A stretch of DNA of 64,000 nucleotides from Bradyrhizobium sp. Ai1a-2 (lineage in GTDB: Bacteria; Pseudomonadota; Alphaproteobacteria; Rhizobiales; Xanthobacteraceae), in the NCBI RefSeq assembly GCF_000426245.1, contig NZ_AUEZ01000044.1, forward strand, positions 1-64,000. Direction: 5' to 3'. The notes beneath the pieces were generated by a model that saw only the letters and a program-made list of their open reading frames with translations, had not been told where the DNA came from and ran no database searches. Both the position numbers and the translations under genes were made by a program. Positions 16,864 through 26,862 of the stretch are shown here, one piece after another (positions within the stretch are counted from its first letter, which is position 1; every line of letters begins with the position of its first letter).

Positions 16864-16896
16864 AACAAAAAGCCTCGCGGCTTGCGCCACGAGGCT
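16864..16896 (-). terminator. Rho-independent terminator after binding protein 5
   Basis: An 11-position stem with one mismatch (16871-16881 with 16886-16896) is followed on the minus strand by CTTTTTGTTG. It lies about 100 bases after the stop of member 5, beyond a dispersed element, and would end the livGFHM-binding protein transcript. Confidence 0.8.
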
Positions 16897-16922
16897 CGTT
16901 ATGCGTCTCTTGCACTGCAACC

Positions 16923-17001
16923 TTAGAGCATGATCCGGAAAAGTGGATACCGGTTTTCCCTCGCGACAAACGCGAAGCGTTTGCGCGGAGATCACGCTCT
17001 A
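16923..17001. repeat. Dispersed GAGCATGATCCGGAAAAGTGG element overlapping the end of binding protein 5
   Basis: The roughly 80-base element has inverted ends (TTAGAGCATGATC at the left, GATCACGCTCTAG at the right). The right-end CTA at 16999-17001 is the complement of the TAG stop of binding protein 5. A fragment of the same family is at 46197. It is a known type of interspersed repeat in Rhizobiales. Confidence 0.8.
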
Positions 17002-18228
17002 GTCGGTGGGGATGTCGCCGCTGATGATCTCGCCGAACAGTTCCCACTTCTGTCCCTTGAACCGCATCATCTGAAGCTGGCTGACCGGGGCGAAGTCGGT
17101 GACAGAGGTGTTGATCTTGACACCCGGCAGCAACGTGTCGGGCACAAAATCCTTCAGGCTCGCGGCCTGCTTCATCACGTTGGCGCGGGTCAGATCGTCG
17201 CCGCACGTCTGCAACACTTTCGCCAGGGTTTGTGCAGCGCCGTAGCCGTAGACCAGGGCGCTATCGGTCTTGTCGGCGCCCGGCATGTATTTGTCGAGGA
17301 ACTCGTTCCACTTTTTCATGCCGGGATCGTTGGCCCATTGCGGGTCTGAGCCGTCCTTGGCGTAGGCCGCCGACAGCACGCCCTGGCCGTTCTCAAATCC
17401 TGCCGGCTGCATCACGCTGCCGACCGAGATCGAGACGTTGGTGACGATCTGCAGCGGCTTCCAGCCGAGTTCGGCGGTCTTCTTGATGGTTTGCGCTGCG
17501 AATTTCGGCGTGGCGTAGATCAACAGCACGTCCGGATTGGCGGCCTTGATCTTGACGATGTGCCCGTCGATCGACGGCTCGGAGACCTCGTAGCTCTCTT
17601 CCAGGGTGATCATCGAGGACGCCTTGGCGCCAAGGCCATCCTTGGTGCCCTTGAGATAGTCCTTACCGAAATCGTCGTTCTGGTAGAGGATCGCGACCTT
17701 GGCGTCCGGCTTCTCCTTCATCAGCCATTTCGCGTAGATATGCGCTTCGCTCTGGTAGCTCGGCTGCCAGCCCATGGTCCACGGGAAGTTCTTCGGGTCG
17801 TTCCACTTGGTCGCGCCGGTGGCCACGAACAATTGCGGGATCTTCTTGGAGTTCAGGTATTTCTGGATCGCGGTGTTCGAGGGCGTGCCGAGCGGGTTGA
17901 AGACAACAAGGACTTCGTCGCTCTCGACCAGCTTGCGCACCTGCTCGACCGCCTTCGGCGGCGAATAGGCGTCGTCATAGGTGATGAAATTGATCTTGCG
18001 GCCGTTGATGCCGCCCTGATCGTTGATCATCCGGAAATAGGCTTCCTCGGTCTTGCCGATCGCGCCATAGGCGGACGCAGGTCCACTATAGGGGATGATG
18101 TTGCCGATCTTGATCTCGGTGTCGGAGGCGCCGGTATCGTATTTTTTCTGGGCGAAGGCGCTGCCGGAAGTGGCAGCAAAAGCGATGACCGCCGCCGAAA
18201 GCACGGCGGTCCGTAGTTTGAAGGGCAT
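16999..18228 (-). CDS. Liv-type periplasmic binding protein, array member 5 (transporter-linked)
   Basis: A 409-residue secreted binding protein with signal peptide MPFKLRTAVLSAAVIAFAATSGSAFAQ and mature start KKYDTGASDTEIKIGNIIPYSGPASAYG. AGGAGAG lies five bases upstream of the ATG at 18228. It is only 31 bases after livM with no terminator between, so it is probably the primary receptor of the LivGFHM operon. Its last codon is followed by a TAG that belongs to a dispersed element. Given the divergent pim operon and the shared IclR region, a dicarboxylate or fatty-acid ligand is a reasonable guess; an aromatic acid is the alternative. Confidence 0.84.
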   Translation of the reverse strand: MPFKLRTAVLSAAVIAFAATSGSAFAQKKYDTGASDTEIKIGNIIPYSGPASAYGAIGKTEEAYFRMINDQGGINGRKINFITYDDAYSPPKAVEQVRKLVESDEVLVVFNPLGTPSNTAIQKYLNSKKIPQLFVATGATKWNDPKNFPWTMGWQPSYQSEAHIYAKWLMKEKPDAKVAILYQNDDFGKDYLKGTKDGLGAKASSMITLEESYEVSEPSIDGHIVKIKAANPDVLLIYATPKFAAQTIKKTAELGWKPLQIVTNVSISVGSVMQPAGFENGQGVLSAAYAKDGSDPQWANDPGMKKWNEFLDKYMPGADKTDSALVYGYGAAQTLAKVLQTCGDDLTRANVMKQAASLKDFVPDTLLPGVKINTSVTDFAPVSQLQMMRFKGQKWELFGEIISGDIPTD

Positions 18229-18259
18229 TGTCTCTCCTAAAGTCTCTCTTCTTGGTTCT

Positions 18260-19276
18260 TCAGTTCTTCTTGAGTTTCGCCGCCAGTTGCTGGGCAATGA
18301 GGGCGACCTGCCGGGCGCCATGCGGCACCAGGAAGATGACGAGGAACAGGAGCACGCCGAACACGGCGCCGGAGAGACCCTTGGAAATGCCTTCAGCAAT
18401 ATTCGGCACGAAGATGATGAAGGCGGAACCGACGATCGAACCCGGCAGCCAGCCGACGCCGCCGACCACCATGCCGAGGAACAGCGAGATCGCGAGCGTG
18501 ATGGTGTAGCCGTCCGGCGCCACGAACTGCACCGCGATGGCGCCTAAGCCGCCGGCGACGCCGGTGATGCCGGCGCTGACGCCGAAGGCCAGCGTCTTGT
18601 ACAGCGAGACGTCGACGCCCATGGCGGAGGCCGCGATCTCGTTGTCCCGGATCGCCATGAAGGCGCGGCCCGAGCGCGAGCGCAGCAGATTGACCGAGGC
18701 GATGTAGATCCCGATCGTGATCGCCAGCGTGAAGTAGTAGAGCCACATGTCCTGCGACAGCGGCAGGCCGAACGGCGCATCCGGCTTGGTCACCACCAGG
18801 CCCTGCACGCCGCCGGTCCAGTGCTCGAAGAAGCCGAGCTTCAGGAGCTGCGGCATTGCCGTCGCCAGGGCAAACGTGGCCAGCGCGAGATAGACGCCGG
18901 AAAGCCGCAGCGCCGGCTGGCCGAACAGGAAGCCTGCCGCGAAGCAGATCACGCCCGCGACCGGCAGGGTCAGCGCGTAGTTGACGTTGAAGTGCTCCAT
19001 CAGGATCGCCGTGGTGTAGGCGCCGATGGCGTAGAACGCGCTCTGGCCGAGCGAGAACTGCCCACTGCCGCCGGTCAGGATGTTCAGCGCCAGCACCGCG
19101 AGCCCGTAGATCAGGAGCATCGTCATCTGGAAGATGATGAAGTTCTTGACGAACAGGGGCGTCAGGATCAGGGCCGCCAGCACCACCAGCGAGGTGCCGT
19201 AGCCGAGTGTCATCGCACGCTTCGGAACCGCCTCGACGGCCGGGGCTTCGGTTACAACTTCTTCAGCCGCGCTCAT
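18260..19276 (-). CDS. livM: LivM-type ABC transporter permease
   Basis: A 338-residue hydrophobic permease with a soluble N-terminal tail of about 25 residues followed by multiple membrane spans. Family features include LNILTGGSGQFSLGQSAFYAIGAYTTAI near residue 66 and the cytoplasmic loop LRSRSGRAFMAIRDNEIAASAMGVD that contacts the ATPase. It starts two bases after the livH stop. It pairs with LivH to form the membrane channel of the importer served by the binding-protein array. Confidence 0.88.
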   Translation of the reverse strand: MSAAEEVVTEAPAVEAVPKRAMTLGYGTSLVVLAALILTPLFVKNFIIFQMTMLLIYGLAVLALNILTGGSGQFSLGQSAFYAIGAYTTAILMEHFNVNYALTLPVAGVICFAAGFLFGQPALRLSGVYLALATFALATAMPQLLKLGFFEHWTGGVQGLVVTKPDAPFGLPLSQDMWLYYFTLAITIGIYIASVNLLRSRSGRAFMAIRDNEIAASAMGVDVSLYKTLAFGVSAGITGVAGGLGAIAVQFVAPDGYTITLAISLFLGMVVGGVGWLPGSIVGSAFIIFVPNIAEGISKGLSGAVFGVLLFLVIFLVPHGARQVALIAQQLAAKLKKN

Positions 19277-19278
19277 GA

Positions 19279-20157
19279 TCAGACTCGCTTCACGATGGGC
19301 CGGCCAAACAGCCCAGCCGGTTTGACGACCAAGACGGTGATGATCAGCGCAAGGGCGATCGGGAGCTTGAGCTCGTTGCCGACCCCGGGAATGTAGGTGC
19401 CGGCGAGGTTCTCGAAGATGCCGACCAGGAAGCCGCCGATCACGGCACCGAGCGGCGAGCTCAATCCGCCGAGCACCGCGGAAGCGAAACCGTAGATCAG
19501 GACGCCGCCCATCATGTTCGGCTCCAGGAACACCACCGGCGCGATCAGCATGCCTGCGATGGCGCCGATCGCCGAGGCCATGCCCCAGCCGAGCGCGATC
19601 ATCCAGCTCGTGTTGATGCCGACCAGCCGCGCCGATTCAGGCAGCGAGGCGGCCGCTCGCATCGCAAGGCCGATGCGGGTGAACTGGAAGAAGAAATAGA
19701 GGGCGGCCAGGAGCAGCAGGGTGACGCCGATCATGCCGGCCTGGTGGGTCGAGATAAGCTGGCTGCCGAGGAAGGGCGAGGAGCCGAACGGCGTCGGATA
19801 TTGCTTGATGGTGAAATCCCAGATCAGGCCGGCGACCGAGTTGACGATCGCAAACAGCGCGATGAAGCCGGCGACGTTGGTGAGCACCGGCGCCTTCGCC
19901 AAGGGCTTGAACAGCAGTCGCTCGATCAGGATGCCACCGGCGAAGGAAAGGATGACGGTGAGGATGAACGCCCACCAATAGGGCACGCCCCATTGCATCA
20001 TCTGCCAGGACATGAAGGTGGAGAACATCGCCATTTCGCCTTGGGCGAAATTGAGATGGTCGATCGCCTGGTAGATCATCACGACGGCGAGCGCCATGCA
20101 GGCGTAGATCGCGCCCGTGGCGATGCCGGCCAGGACTTGGTTGGCAAAAAGCTCCAT
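19279..20157 (-). CDS. livH: LivH-type ABC transporter permease
   Basis: A 292-residue integral membrane protein of normal LivH length. It begins MELFANQVLAGIATGAIYACMALAVVMIYQ, and has HLNFAQGEMAMFSTF and the coupling loop FTRIGLAMRAAASLPESARLVGINT. It lies between livF (14-base gap) and livM (two-base gap) in a tight operon. Together with LivM, LivF and LivG it makes a complete importer lacking only the soluble receptor, which the downstream genes supply in five versions. Confidence 0.88.
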   Translation of the reverse strand: MELFANQVLAGIATGAIYACMALAVVMIYQAIDHLNFAQGEMAMFSTFMSWQMMQWGVPYWWAFILTVILSFAGGILIERLLFKPLAKAPVLTNVAGFIALFAIVNSVAGLIWDFTIKQYPTPFGSSPFLGSQLISTHQAGMIGVTLLLLAALYFFFQFTRIGLAMRAAASLPESARLVGINTSWMIALGWGMASAIGAIAGMLIAPVVFLEPNMMGGVLIYGFASAVLGGLSSPLGAVIGGFLVGIFENLAGTYIPGVGNELKLPIALALIITVLVVKPAGLFGRPIVKRV

Positions 20158-20171
20158 GGTCCTCGCTCCCG

Positions 20172-20885
20172 TTAGTAACCCAGATAGGATTTACGGACGT
20201 CTTCGTTGTTGGCGACGTCCTTGGCGTTGCCGGACATCACGATGCGCCCGGTTTCGATCACATAGGCATGGTCGGCAAGCTCAAGCGCGAGCTGCGCGTT
20301 CTGCTCGACCACGAGGATGGTGACCTTGTCCTCGCGGTTGATCTTGCTGAAAATGCGGAACAGGTCGCGCACCACCAGTGGCGCAAGGCCGAACGACGGC
20401 TCGTCCAGGAGCATCAGCCGCGGCCGCAGCATCAGCGCACGCGCGACCGCGAGCATCTGCTGCTCGCCGCCCGACAGCGTCCCGGCCTGCTGGGTATAGC
20501 GCTGCTTGAGCACCGGGAAGTGGTCGTACATGCGCTCGATATCGGCGACGATGTTCTTCTTGTCGCCGCGCGTGATGGCGCCAAGCTGCAGATTCTCCTC
20601 CACCGTCATGTTGGTGAAGGTGCCGCGGCCCTGCGGCACATGGGCAATGCCGAGGCGGACGACATTTTCAGTCGAACGGCTGCCGATCGGCTTGCCCTGG
20701 AACTCGATCACGCCGGTTGAGCGCACCATGTTGCAGATCGCCCGCAGCGTCGTGGTCTTGCCGGCGCCGTTGGCCCCGAGCAGCGTAGTGAGCGAACCTT
20801 CGTTCAGGGAGAAGCTGAGGCCGTGAAGCGCCTGGACCTGGCCGTAATAGGCGCGCAGGTCCTTGACGTTGAGCATCGTCGTCAT
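20172..20885 (-). CDS. livF: Liv-type ABC transporter ATP-binding protein (LivF)
   Basis: A 237-residue ATPase with Walker A GANGAGKTT near residue 34, signature LSGGEQQMLAVARAL and Walker B LMLLDEPSFGL. Its ATG overlaps the livG stop by four bases, indicating translational coupling. It is similar in length and motif spelling to the LivF-like ATPase at 5505-6236 of the other transporter, as expected for paralogues. Confidence 0.88.
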   Translation of the reverse strand: MTTMLNVKDLRAYYGQVQALHGLSFSLNEGSLTTLLGANGAGKTTTLRAICNMVRSTGVIEFQGKPIGSRSTENVVRLGIAHVPQGRGTFTNMTVEENLQLGAITRGDKKNIVADIERMYDHFPVLKQRYTQQAGTLSGGEQQMLAVARALMLRPRLMLLDEPSFGLAPLVVRDLFRIFSKINREDKVTILVVEQNAQLALELADHAYVIETGRIVMSGNAKDVANNEDVRKSYLGY

Positions 20886-21679
20886 TGGTCCTTGCTCCCG
20901 AGATAGGCCTTGATGACGTCGGGATCGGCCTGGACCTGGGCCGGCGTCCCTTCGGCGAGCTTGCGGCCGAAATTGAGCGCGACGACGTGGTCGGCTGTCG
21001 ACATCACCATGCCCATGTGGTGCTCGACCAGGAGCACGGTGATCCTGCGCTCGTCGCGGATCTTGCGGACGAGATCGCCGAGCACATAGACCTCTTCATG
21101 GTTGAGGCCGCCGGCCGGCTCGTCGAGCAGGAGGATCTTCGGATCGGCCGCAAGTGCGCGGGCCAATTCGACGCGCTTCTGGGTGCCGAAGGGCAGGCCC
21201 GAAACGATGCTGTGGGCGACATCCTCGAGATCGAGATAGGCCAGGATATCGTGGACCTTCTTGTTGACCGAAGCCTCGGTGCGCCTGATCCAGGCGAGCT
21301 TGAGGGAGTCGCTGATGATGTCGCTGGAGGTGCGCGCATGGGTGCCGACGCGCACATTGTCCATCACCGAGAGATTGGGAAACAGCGCGACGTTCTGGAA
21401 GGTGCGGCCGATGCCGATCTCGGCGATCTTGTGCGGCGGGCGGCTCAGGATGCTGACGCCTTCCATCAGGATGTCGCCGGAGCTCGGCTGATAGAGCCGG
21501 GAGAGGCAATTGAAGAGCGTCGTCTTGCCGGCGCCGTTCGGCCCGATCAGCCCCAGGATCTGGCCCTGATGCATGTCGAACGAGACGCCGTTCAACGCGA
21601 CGATGCCGCCGAACACGACGCTGACGTCGCGAACCGCGAGCAGTGGCGCATGACCCTGCGCGAGTTGTGCCTGCGTCAT
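20882..21679 (-). CDS. livG: Liv-type ABC transporter ATP-binding protein (LivG)
   Basis: A 265-residue ATPase with Walker A GPNGAGKTT, a degenerate signature LPFGTQKRVELARAL and Walker B ILLLDEPAGGL; the weak signature is normal for LivG. It is the first transporter gene, 72 bases downstream of iclR on the same strand. The regulator and the transporter may therefore be one transcript, controlled from the iclR/pimF divergent region. Confidence 0.88.
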   Translation of the reverse strand: MTQAQLAQGHAPLLAVRDVSVVFGGIVALNGVSFDMHQGQILGLIGPNGAGKTTLFNCLSRLYQPSSGDILMEGVSILSRPPHKIAEIGIGRTFQNVALFPNLSVMDNVRVGTHARTSSDIISDSLKLAWIRRTEASVNKKVHDILAYLDLEDVAHSIVSGLPFGTQKRVELARALAADPKILLLDEPAGGLNHEEVYVLGDLVRKIRDERRITVLLVEHHMGMVMSTADHVVALNFGRKLAEGTPAQVQADPDVIKAYLGSKDQ

Positions 21680-21751
21680 CTCGTCTCGCCCGCCCGCTTG
21701 AGAGGGCGAAGAGCGCCGCGCGAGCGAACGCGTCGGCGATGAAGAAGGCTG

Positions 21752-22615
21752 TCAGATGCCCTCGGCCACACGTGCAACTTTCCCTCCTGATCTCGACTTT
21801 TTGCTTTCAGCTTTTCTGGATTGCGGCGCCACCCCACCGAGCGCCTGCTCGATGTTCCTTACCATCGCGACAAGGCGAGGTCCAATATCGTTGAGCAACC
21901 GGTCTTCCGTAAAGCGGAATGCCGGTGCGCCACAATTGAAGGCATACGGACCGGTTCCGTCATTCAGCTGTAATGCCACGCCGACGGCATGAACATCGTC
22001 CTGCCATTCGCCAGCAGAAATTGTAAAACCACGCTTCGCCACCAATTCGCCCGAGCGTTCGATGCCGTCGCGCATCTTCGGCCAGCGGCTGCCGTAATGG
22101 TCGCGAAGCTCGCGCAGCAAGGCAGTGCGCTCGTCGTCCGGCAACGCCCAGATATAGGCGCGCCCCATCGCAGTGGTCGCTATTGGTATTCGCGAACCGA
22201 CATCGAGCTGAACGCCGAGCGTAAGGCCGTTCCGGCACTGTCCGAAATAAATCATGCTGAGCCGGTCGCGACCGCCAACCGCGACCGCGCCACCCGTCGC
22301 GCGCATCACTTCCTCACGATACGGCTCGGACAAATGCCGGACGCCGAGATTGGCAAGCGCGGCATAACCCAGCGCCATGGCTGAGGGCGCAAGCTGGTAC
22401 TTCTCGAAACGCGGGACGGGTGTAAGGTAGCCGAGTTTGGTCAACGTGTAGGTCAACCGTGAAATGGTTGGCTTCGGCAAATTGGTGCGGGCCGCAATCT
22501 CCTGATTGCCAAGAAGCCCGTCATTGGGACGGAATGCGCGCAGGACTTCCAATCCACGGGAAAGCGCGACCACAAAATTGCGATCGGTCGCCGCCTTCTT
22601 TCCTGAACGCTTCAT
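21752..22615 (-). CDS. IclR-family transcriptional regulator
   Basis: A 287-residue IclR protein. The N-terminal winged helix-turn-helix (about residues 15-80) contains NQEIAARTNLPKPTISRLTYTLTKLGYL, and the C-terminal effector domain (about 95-265) contains AVAVGGRDRLSMIYFGQ and PIATTAMGRAYIW. A basic tail follows. It is divergent from pimF and upstream of livG on the same strand, so it is well placed to control both uptake and degradation. A perfect palindrome at 22689-22709 is its likely operator. Only a weak AGGGA lies directly before the ATG, so low expression is plausible. IclR proteins can be repressors or activators; which applies here is unknown. Confidence 0.87.
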   Translation of the reverse strand: MKRSGKKAATDRNFVVALSRGLEVLRAFRPNDGLLGNQEIAARTNLPKPTISRLTYTLTKLGYLTPVPRFEKYQLAPSAMALGYAALANLGVRHLSEPYREEVMRATGGAVAVGGRDRLSMIYFGQCRNGLTLGVQLDVGSRIPIATTAMGRAYIWALPDDERTALLRELRDHYGSRWPKMRDGIERSGELVAKRGFTISAGEWQDDVHAVGVALQLNDGTGPYAFNCGAPAFRFTEDRLLNDIGPRLVAMVRNIEQALGGVAPQSRKAESKKSRSGGKVARVAEGI

Positions 22616-22688
22616 TCCCTGTCACTTTGTCGATCTCGTTGACAAGGGACGTGCTTCAAAATAACCCTCCCTGTCAAGATGTGGAATT

Positions 22689-22709
22689 TAATTTCGCAGT
22701 GCGAAATTA
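22689..22709. promoter_or_regulatory. IclR operator candidate between iclR and pimF
   Basis: A perfect 10-1-10 palindrome: TAATTTCGCA, one G, then its exact reverse complement. It lies 74 bases before iclR and 79 before pimF. IclR-family operators are often of the TTCGC-N-GCGAA type, and this is the only such long palindrome I noticed in the window. Confidence 0.7.
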
Positions 22710-22787
22710 GCCACTAAACGCAAGAACCGCAACAACGCCTTGCAAAAGAACACACCGCAAAAGAACACAGCATCCAAGGAGAGTCTC

Positions 22788-24884
<2,097 letters not shown>

Positions 24885-24911
24885 TGGGCTCGACACGAAC
24901 TCGGTCTCTCC

Positions 24912-25018
24912 GTTCCCTCCCCCCTTGCGGGGGAGGGGCAGGGAGGGGGGTAGCCCCGAGCGCCGGCGTTCGTGGCTACCCCCTTCCCCCAACCCTCCCC
25001 ACAAGGGGGAGGGGTGTC
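24912..25018. repeat. Dispersed CCCTCCCC inverted-repeat element between pimF and pimA
   Basis: GC-rich inverted ends (CCTCCCCCCTTGCGGGGGAG at the left and the mirrored ACAAGGGGGAGGGG at the right). Relatives are at 14001, 35070 and 58381. Confidence 0.7.
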
Positions 25019-25056
25019 CGGGCAGCACCGCTCACCTCACATCAGTTCGAACCTAG

Positions 25057-26742
25057 ATGACCCATCCCGGCGAACAGTTTTATCCGAAGGGCGTGCATTG
25101 GGACGACCCGATCGCGCGCGGCACATTGCCTGATTTGCTGTCGACGGCGGCCGCTGACTACGGCCCGCGGACGGTGATCGAATTCCGCGACCGACCGATC
25201 AGCTATGCGGAGCTGGAAGCACTGGTCGAAACCGCGGCTTCCGCGTTCCTGCGGGCCGGCTACGGCAAGAACACGTCGGTGGCGCTGTTCCTTGGCAACA
25301 CGCCCGACCATCCTATCAACTTCTTCGGCGCATTGAAGGCGGGTGCCCGCGTCGTGCACCTCTCGCCGCTCGACGGTGAGATCGCGCTCTCGCACAAGCT
25401 CTCCGATTCCGGCGCGCGTATCCTCATCACCAGCAACCTCTCGGCGCTGTTGCCGACCGCGCTGAAATTCCTCGACAAGGGGCTGCTCGACCGGCTGATC
25501 GTCTGCGAGGACGATCATTGGGGCAAGATGGGCACGCCGCAAACAGCCCTCCCCGACAATCCCGCCATCATCACCTATCGCCGGTTCGTCGACGGCGCGA
25601 CCAAGCCCGCCAAATGGCCTGAGGGCAGCGCCGACGATGTCGCGCTGCTGCAGTATACCGGCGGCACCACGGGATTGCCGAAGGGCGCGATGTTGAGCCA
25701 CGGCAATTTGACCGCGGCGGTATCGATCTATGAGGTCTGGGGCAAGGCCGCCCGCGCGGAGCGCGATGCCGTCGAGCGCGTGATCTGCGTGCTGCCGCTG
25801 TTCCACATCTATGCGCTGACGGTCGTCCTGCTGTCCTCGATCCGGCACGGCCATCTGATCTCGCTGCACCAGCGCTTCGACGTCCAGGCGGTGATGCGCG
25901 ATATCGAGATCAAGCGCGCCACCGTCTTCCCGGGCGTGCCCACGATGTGGATCGCGATCGCCGCCCTGCCCGATCTCGACAAGCGCGACCTGTCTTCGCT
26001 CGTGAGCTGCGGCTCCGGCGGCGCGCCGCTGCCGGTGGAAGTCGCCAAGATCTTCGAGCGCCGGGTCGGCATGAAGCTGCGCAGCGGCTGGGGCATGACC
26101 GAGACCTGCTCGCCCGGCACCGGCCACGTCAAGGAAGGGCCGGACAAGCCCGGCTCGATCGGGCTGATGCTGCCGGGCATCGAGCTCGATGTGGTCTCGC
26201 TGGATGATCCGAAGCAGGTCCTGCCCGTCGGCGAAGTCGGCGAGATCCGGATTCGCGGGCCGAACGTCACGAAAGGCTACTGGAACCGGCCGAACGAAAC
26301 CGCGGAGGCTTTTGTCGGCGACCGCTTCCTCACCGGCGACATCGGCTACATGGATGCGGACGGCTATTTCTATCTGGTCGACCGCAAGAAGGACATGATC
26401 ATCTCCGGTGGCTTCAACGTCTATCCGCAGATGATCGAGCAGGCGATCTATACGCATCCGTCGGTTCAGGAAGTGATCGTGATCGGCATCCCCGACGACT
26501 ACCGGGGCGAAGCCGCAAAGGCCTTCATCAAGCTGCGCGACGGCGCCACGCCGTTCACGATCGACGATCTGCGCGCCTTCCTCACCGGCAAGCTCGGCAA
26601 GCATGAATTGCCGGCCGCGCTCGAATTCGTCGAGGAATTGCCGCGCACGCCGGTCGGAAAACTCTCGCGCCACGAATTGCGCCAGCAGCAACCAAAGGCC
26701 TCGGAGACCAAGCCGCAAGTTATGACGGGAGGCGGTTCATGA
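25057..26742 (+). CDS. pimA: Acyl-CoA ligase, pimelate/dicarboxylate type (PimA)
   Basis: A 561-residue AMP-forming acyl-CoA synthetase. The ATP loop YTGGTTGLPKGAM is near residue 200, the GWGMTETCSPG motif near 348, and the hinge and catalytic lysine region reads DRKKDMIISGGFNVYP and later PRTPVGKLSRHELR. It would activate dicarboxylic or medium-chain acids in the cytoplasm. It follows pimF after a repeat-filled gap of 172 bases, and its ATG has no strong ribosome site. In R. palustris the next gene, pimB, is an acyl transferase or thiolase; here pimC follows directly. The symbol rests on gene order and family, so the substrate range is not proven. Confidence 0.78.
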   Translation: MTHPGEQFYPKGVHWDDPIARGTLPDLLSTAAADYGPRTVIEFRDRPISYAELEALVETAASAFLRAGYGKNTSVALFLGNTPDHPINFFGALKAGARVVHLSPLDGEIALSHKLSDSGARILITSNLSALLPTALKFLDKGLLDRLIVCEDDHWGKMGTPQTALPDNPAIITYRRFVDGATKPAKWPEGSADDVALLQYTGGTTGLPKGAMLSHGNLTAAVSIYEVWGKAARAERDAVERVICVLPLFHIYALTVVLLSSIRHGHLISLHQRFDVQAVMRDIEIKRATVFPGVPTMWIAIAALPDLDKRDLSSLVSCGSGGAPLPVEVAKIFERRVGMKLRSGWGMTETCSPGTGHVKEGPDKPGSIGLMLPGIELDVVSLDDPKQVLPVGEVGEIRIRGPNVTKGYWNRPNETAEAFVGDRFLTGDIGYMDADGYFYLVDRKKDMIISGGFNVYPQMIEQAIYTHPSVQEVIVIGIPDDYRGEAAKAFIKLRDGATPFTIDDLRAFLTGKLGKHELPAALEFVEELPRTPVGKLSRHELRQQQPKASETKPQVMTGGGS

Positions 26743-26777
26743 TCGGCGCTTTGCCGACCACGAAAGCCGGTGGTTAT

Positions 26778-26804
26778 GGGTCCCAGCTTTCGCAGGGACG
26801 ACGG
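26778..26804. repeat. Partial dispersed repeat before pimC
   Basis: GGGTCCCAGCTTTCGCAGGG and the following ACGACGGG resemble one arm of the repeats at 28070 and 29374. Only one arm is present, so it may be a decayed copy. Confidence 0.4.
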
Positions 26805-26862
26805 GTCGGATTTGTGTCACGACGATCAAAATAGAAGTTCATTCGCTCACAGGGAGGATCCG

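Noticed and set aside
12487..16896. Regularly spaced hairpins considered as a CRISPR-like array
   Set aside because: They are about 1-3 kb apart, each lies downstream of a gene, and each is followed by a T-run; they are terminators.
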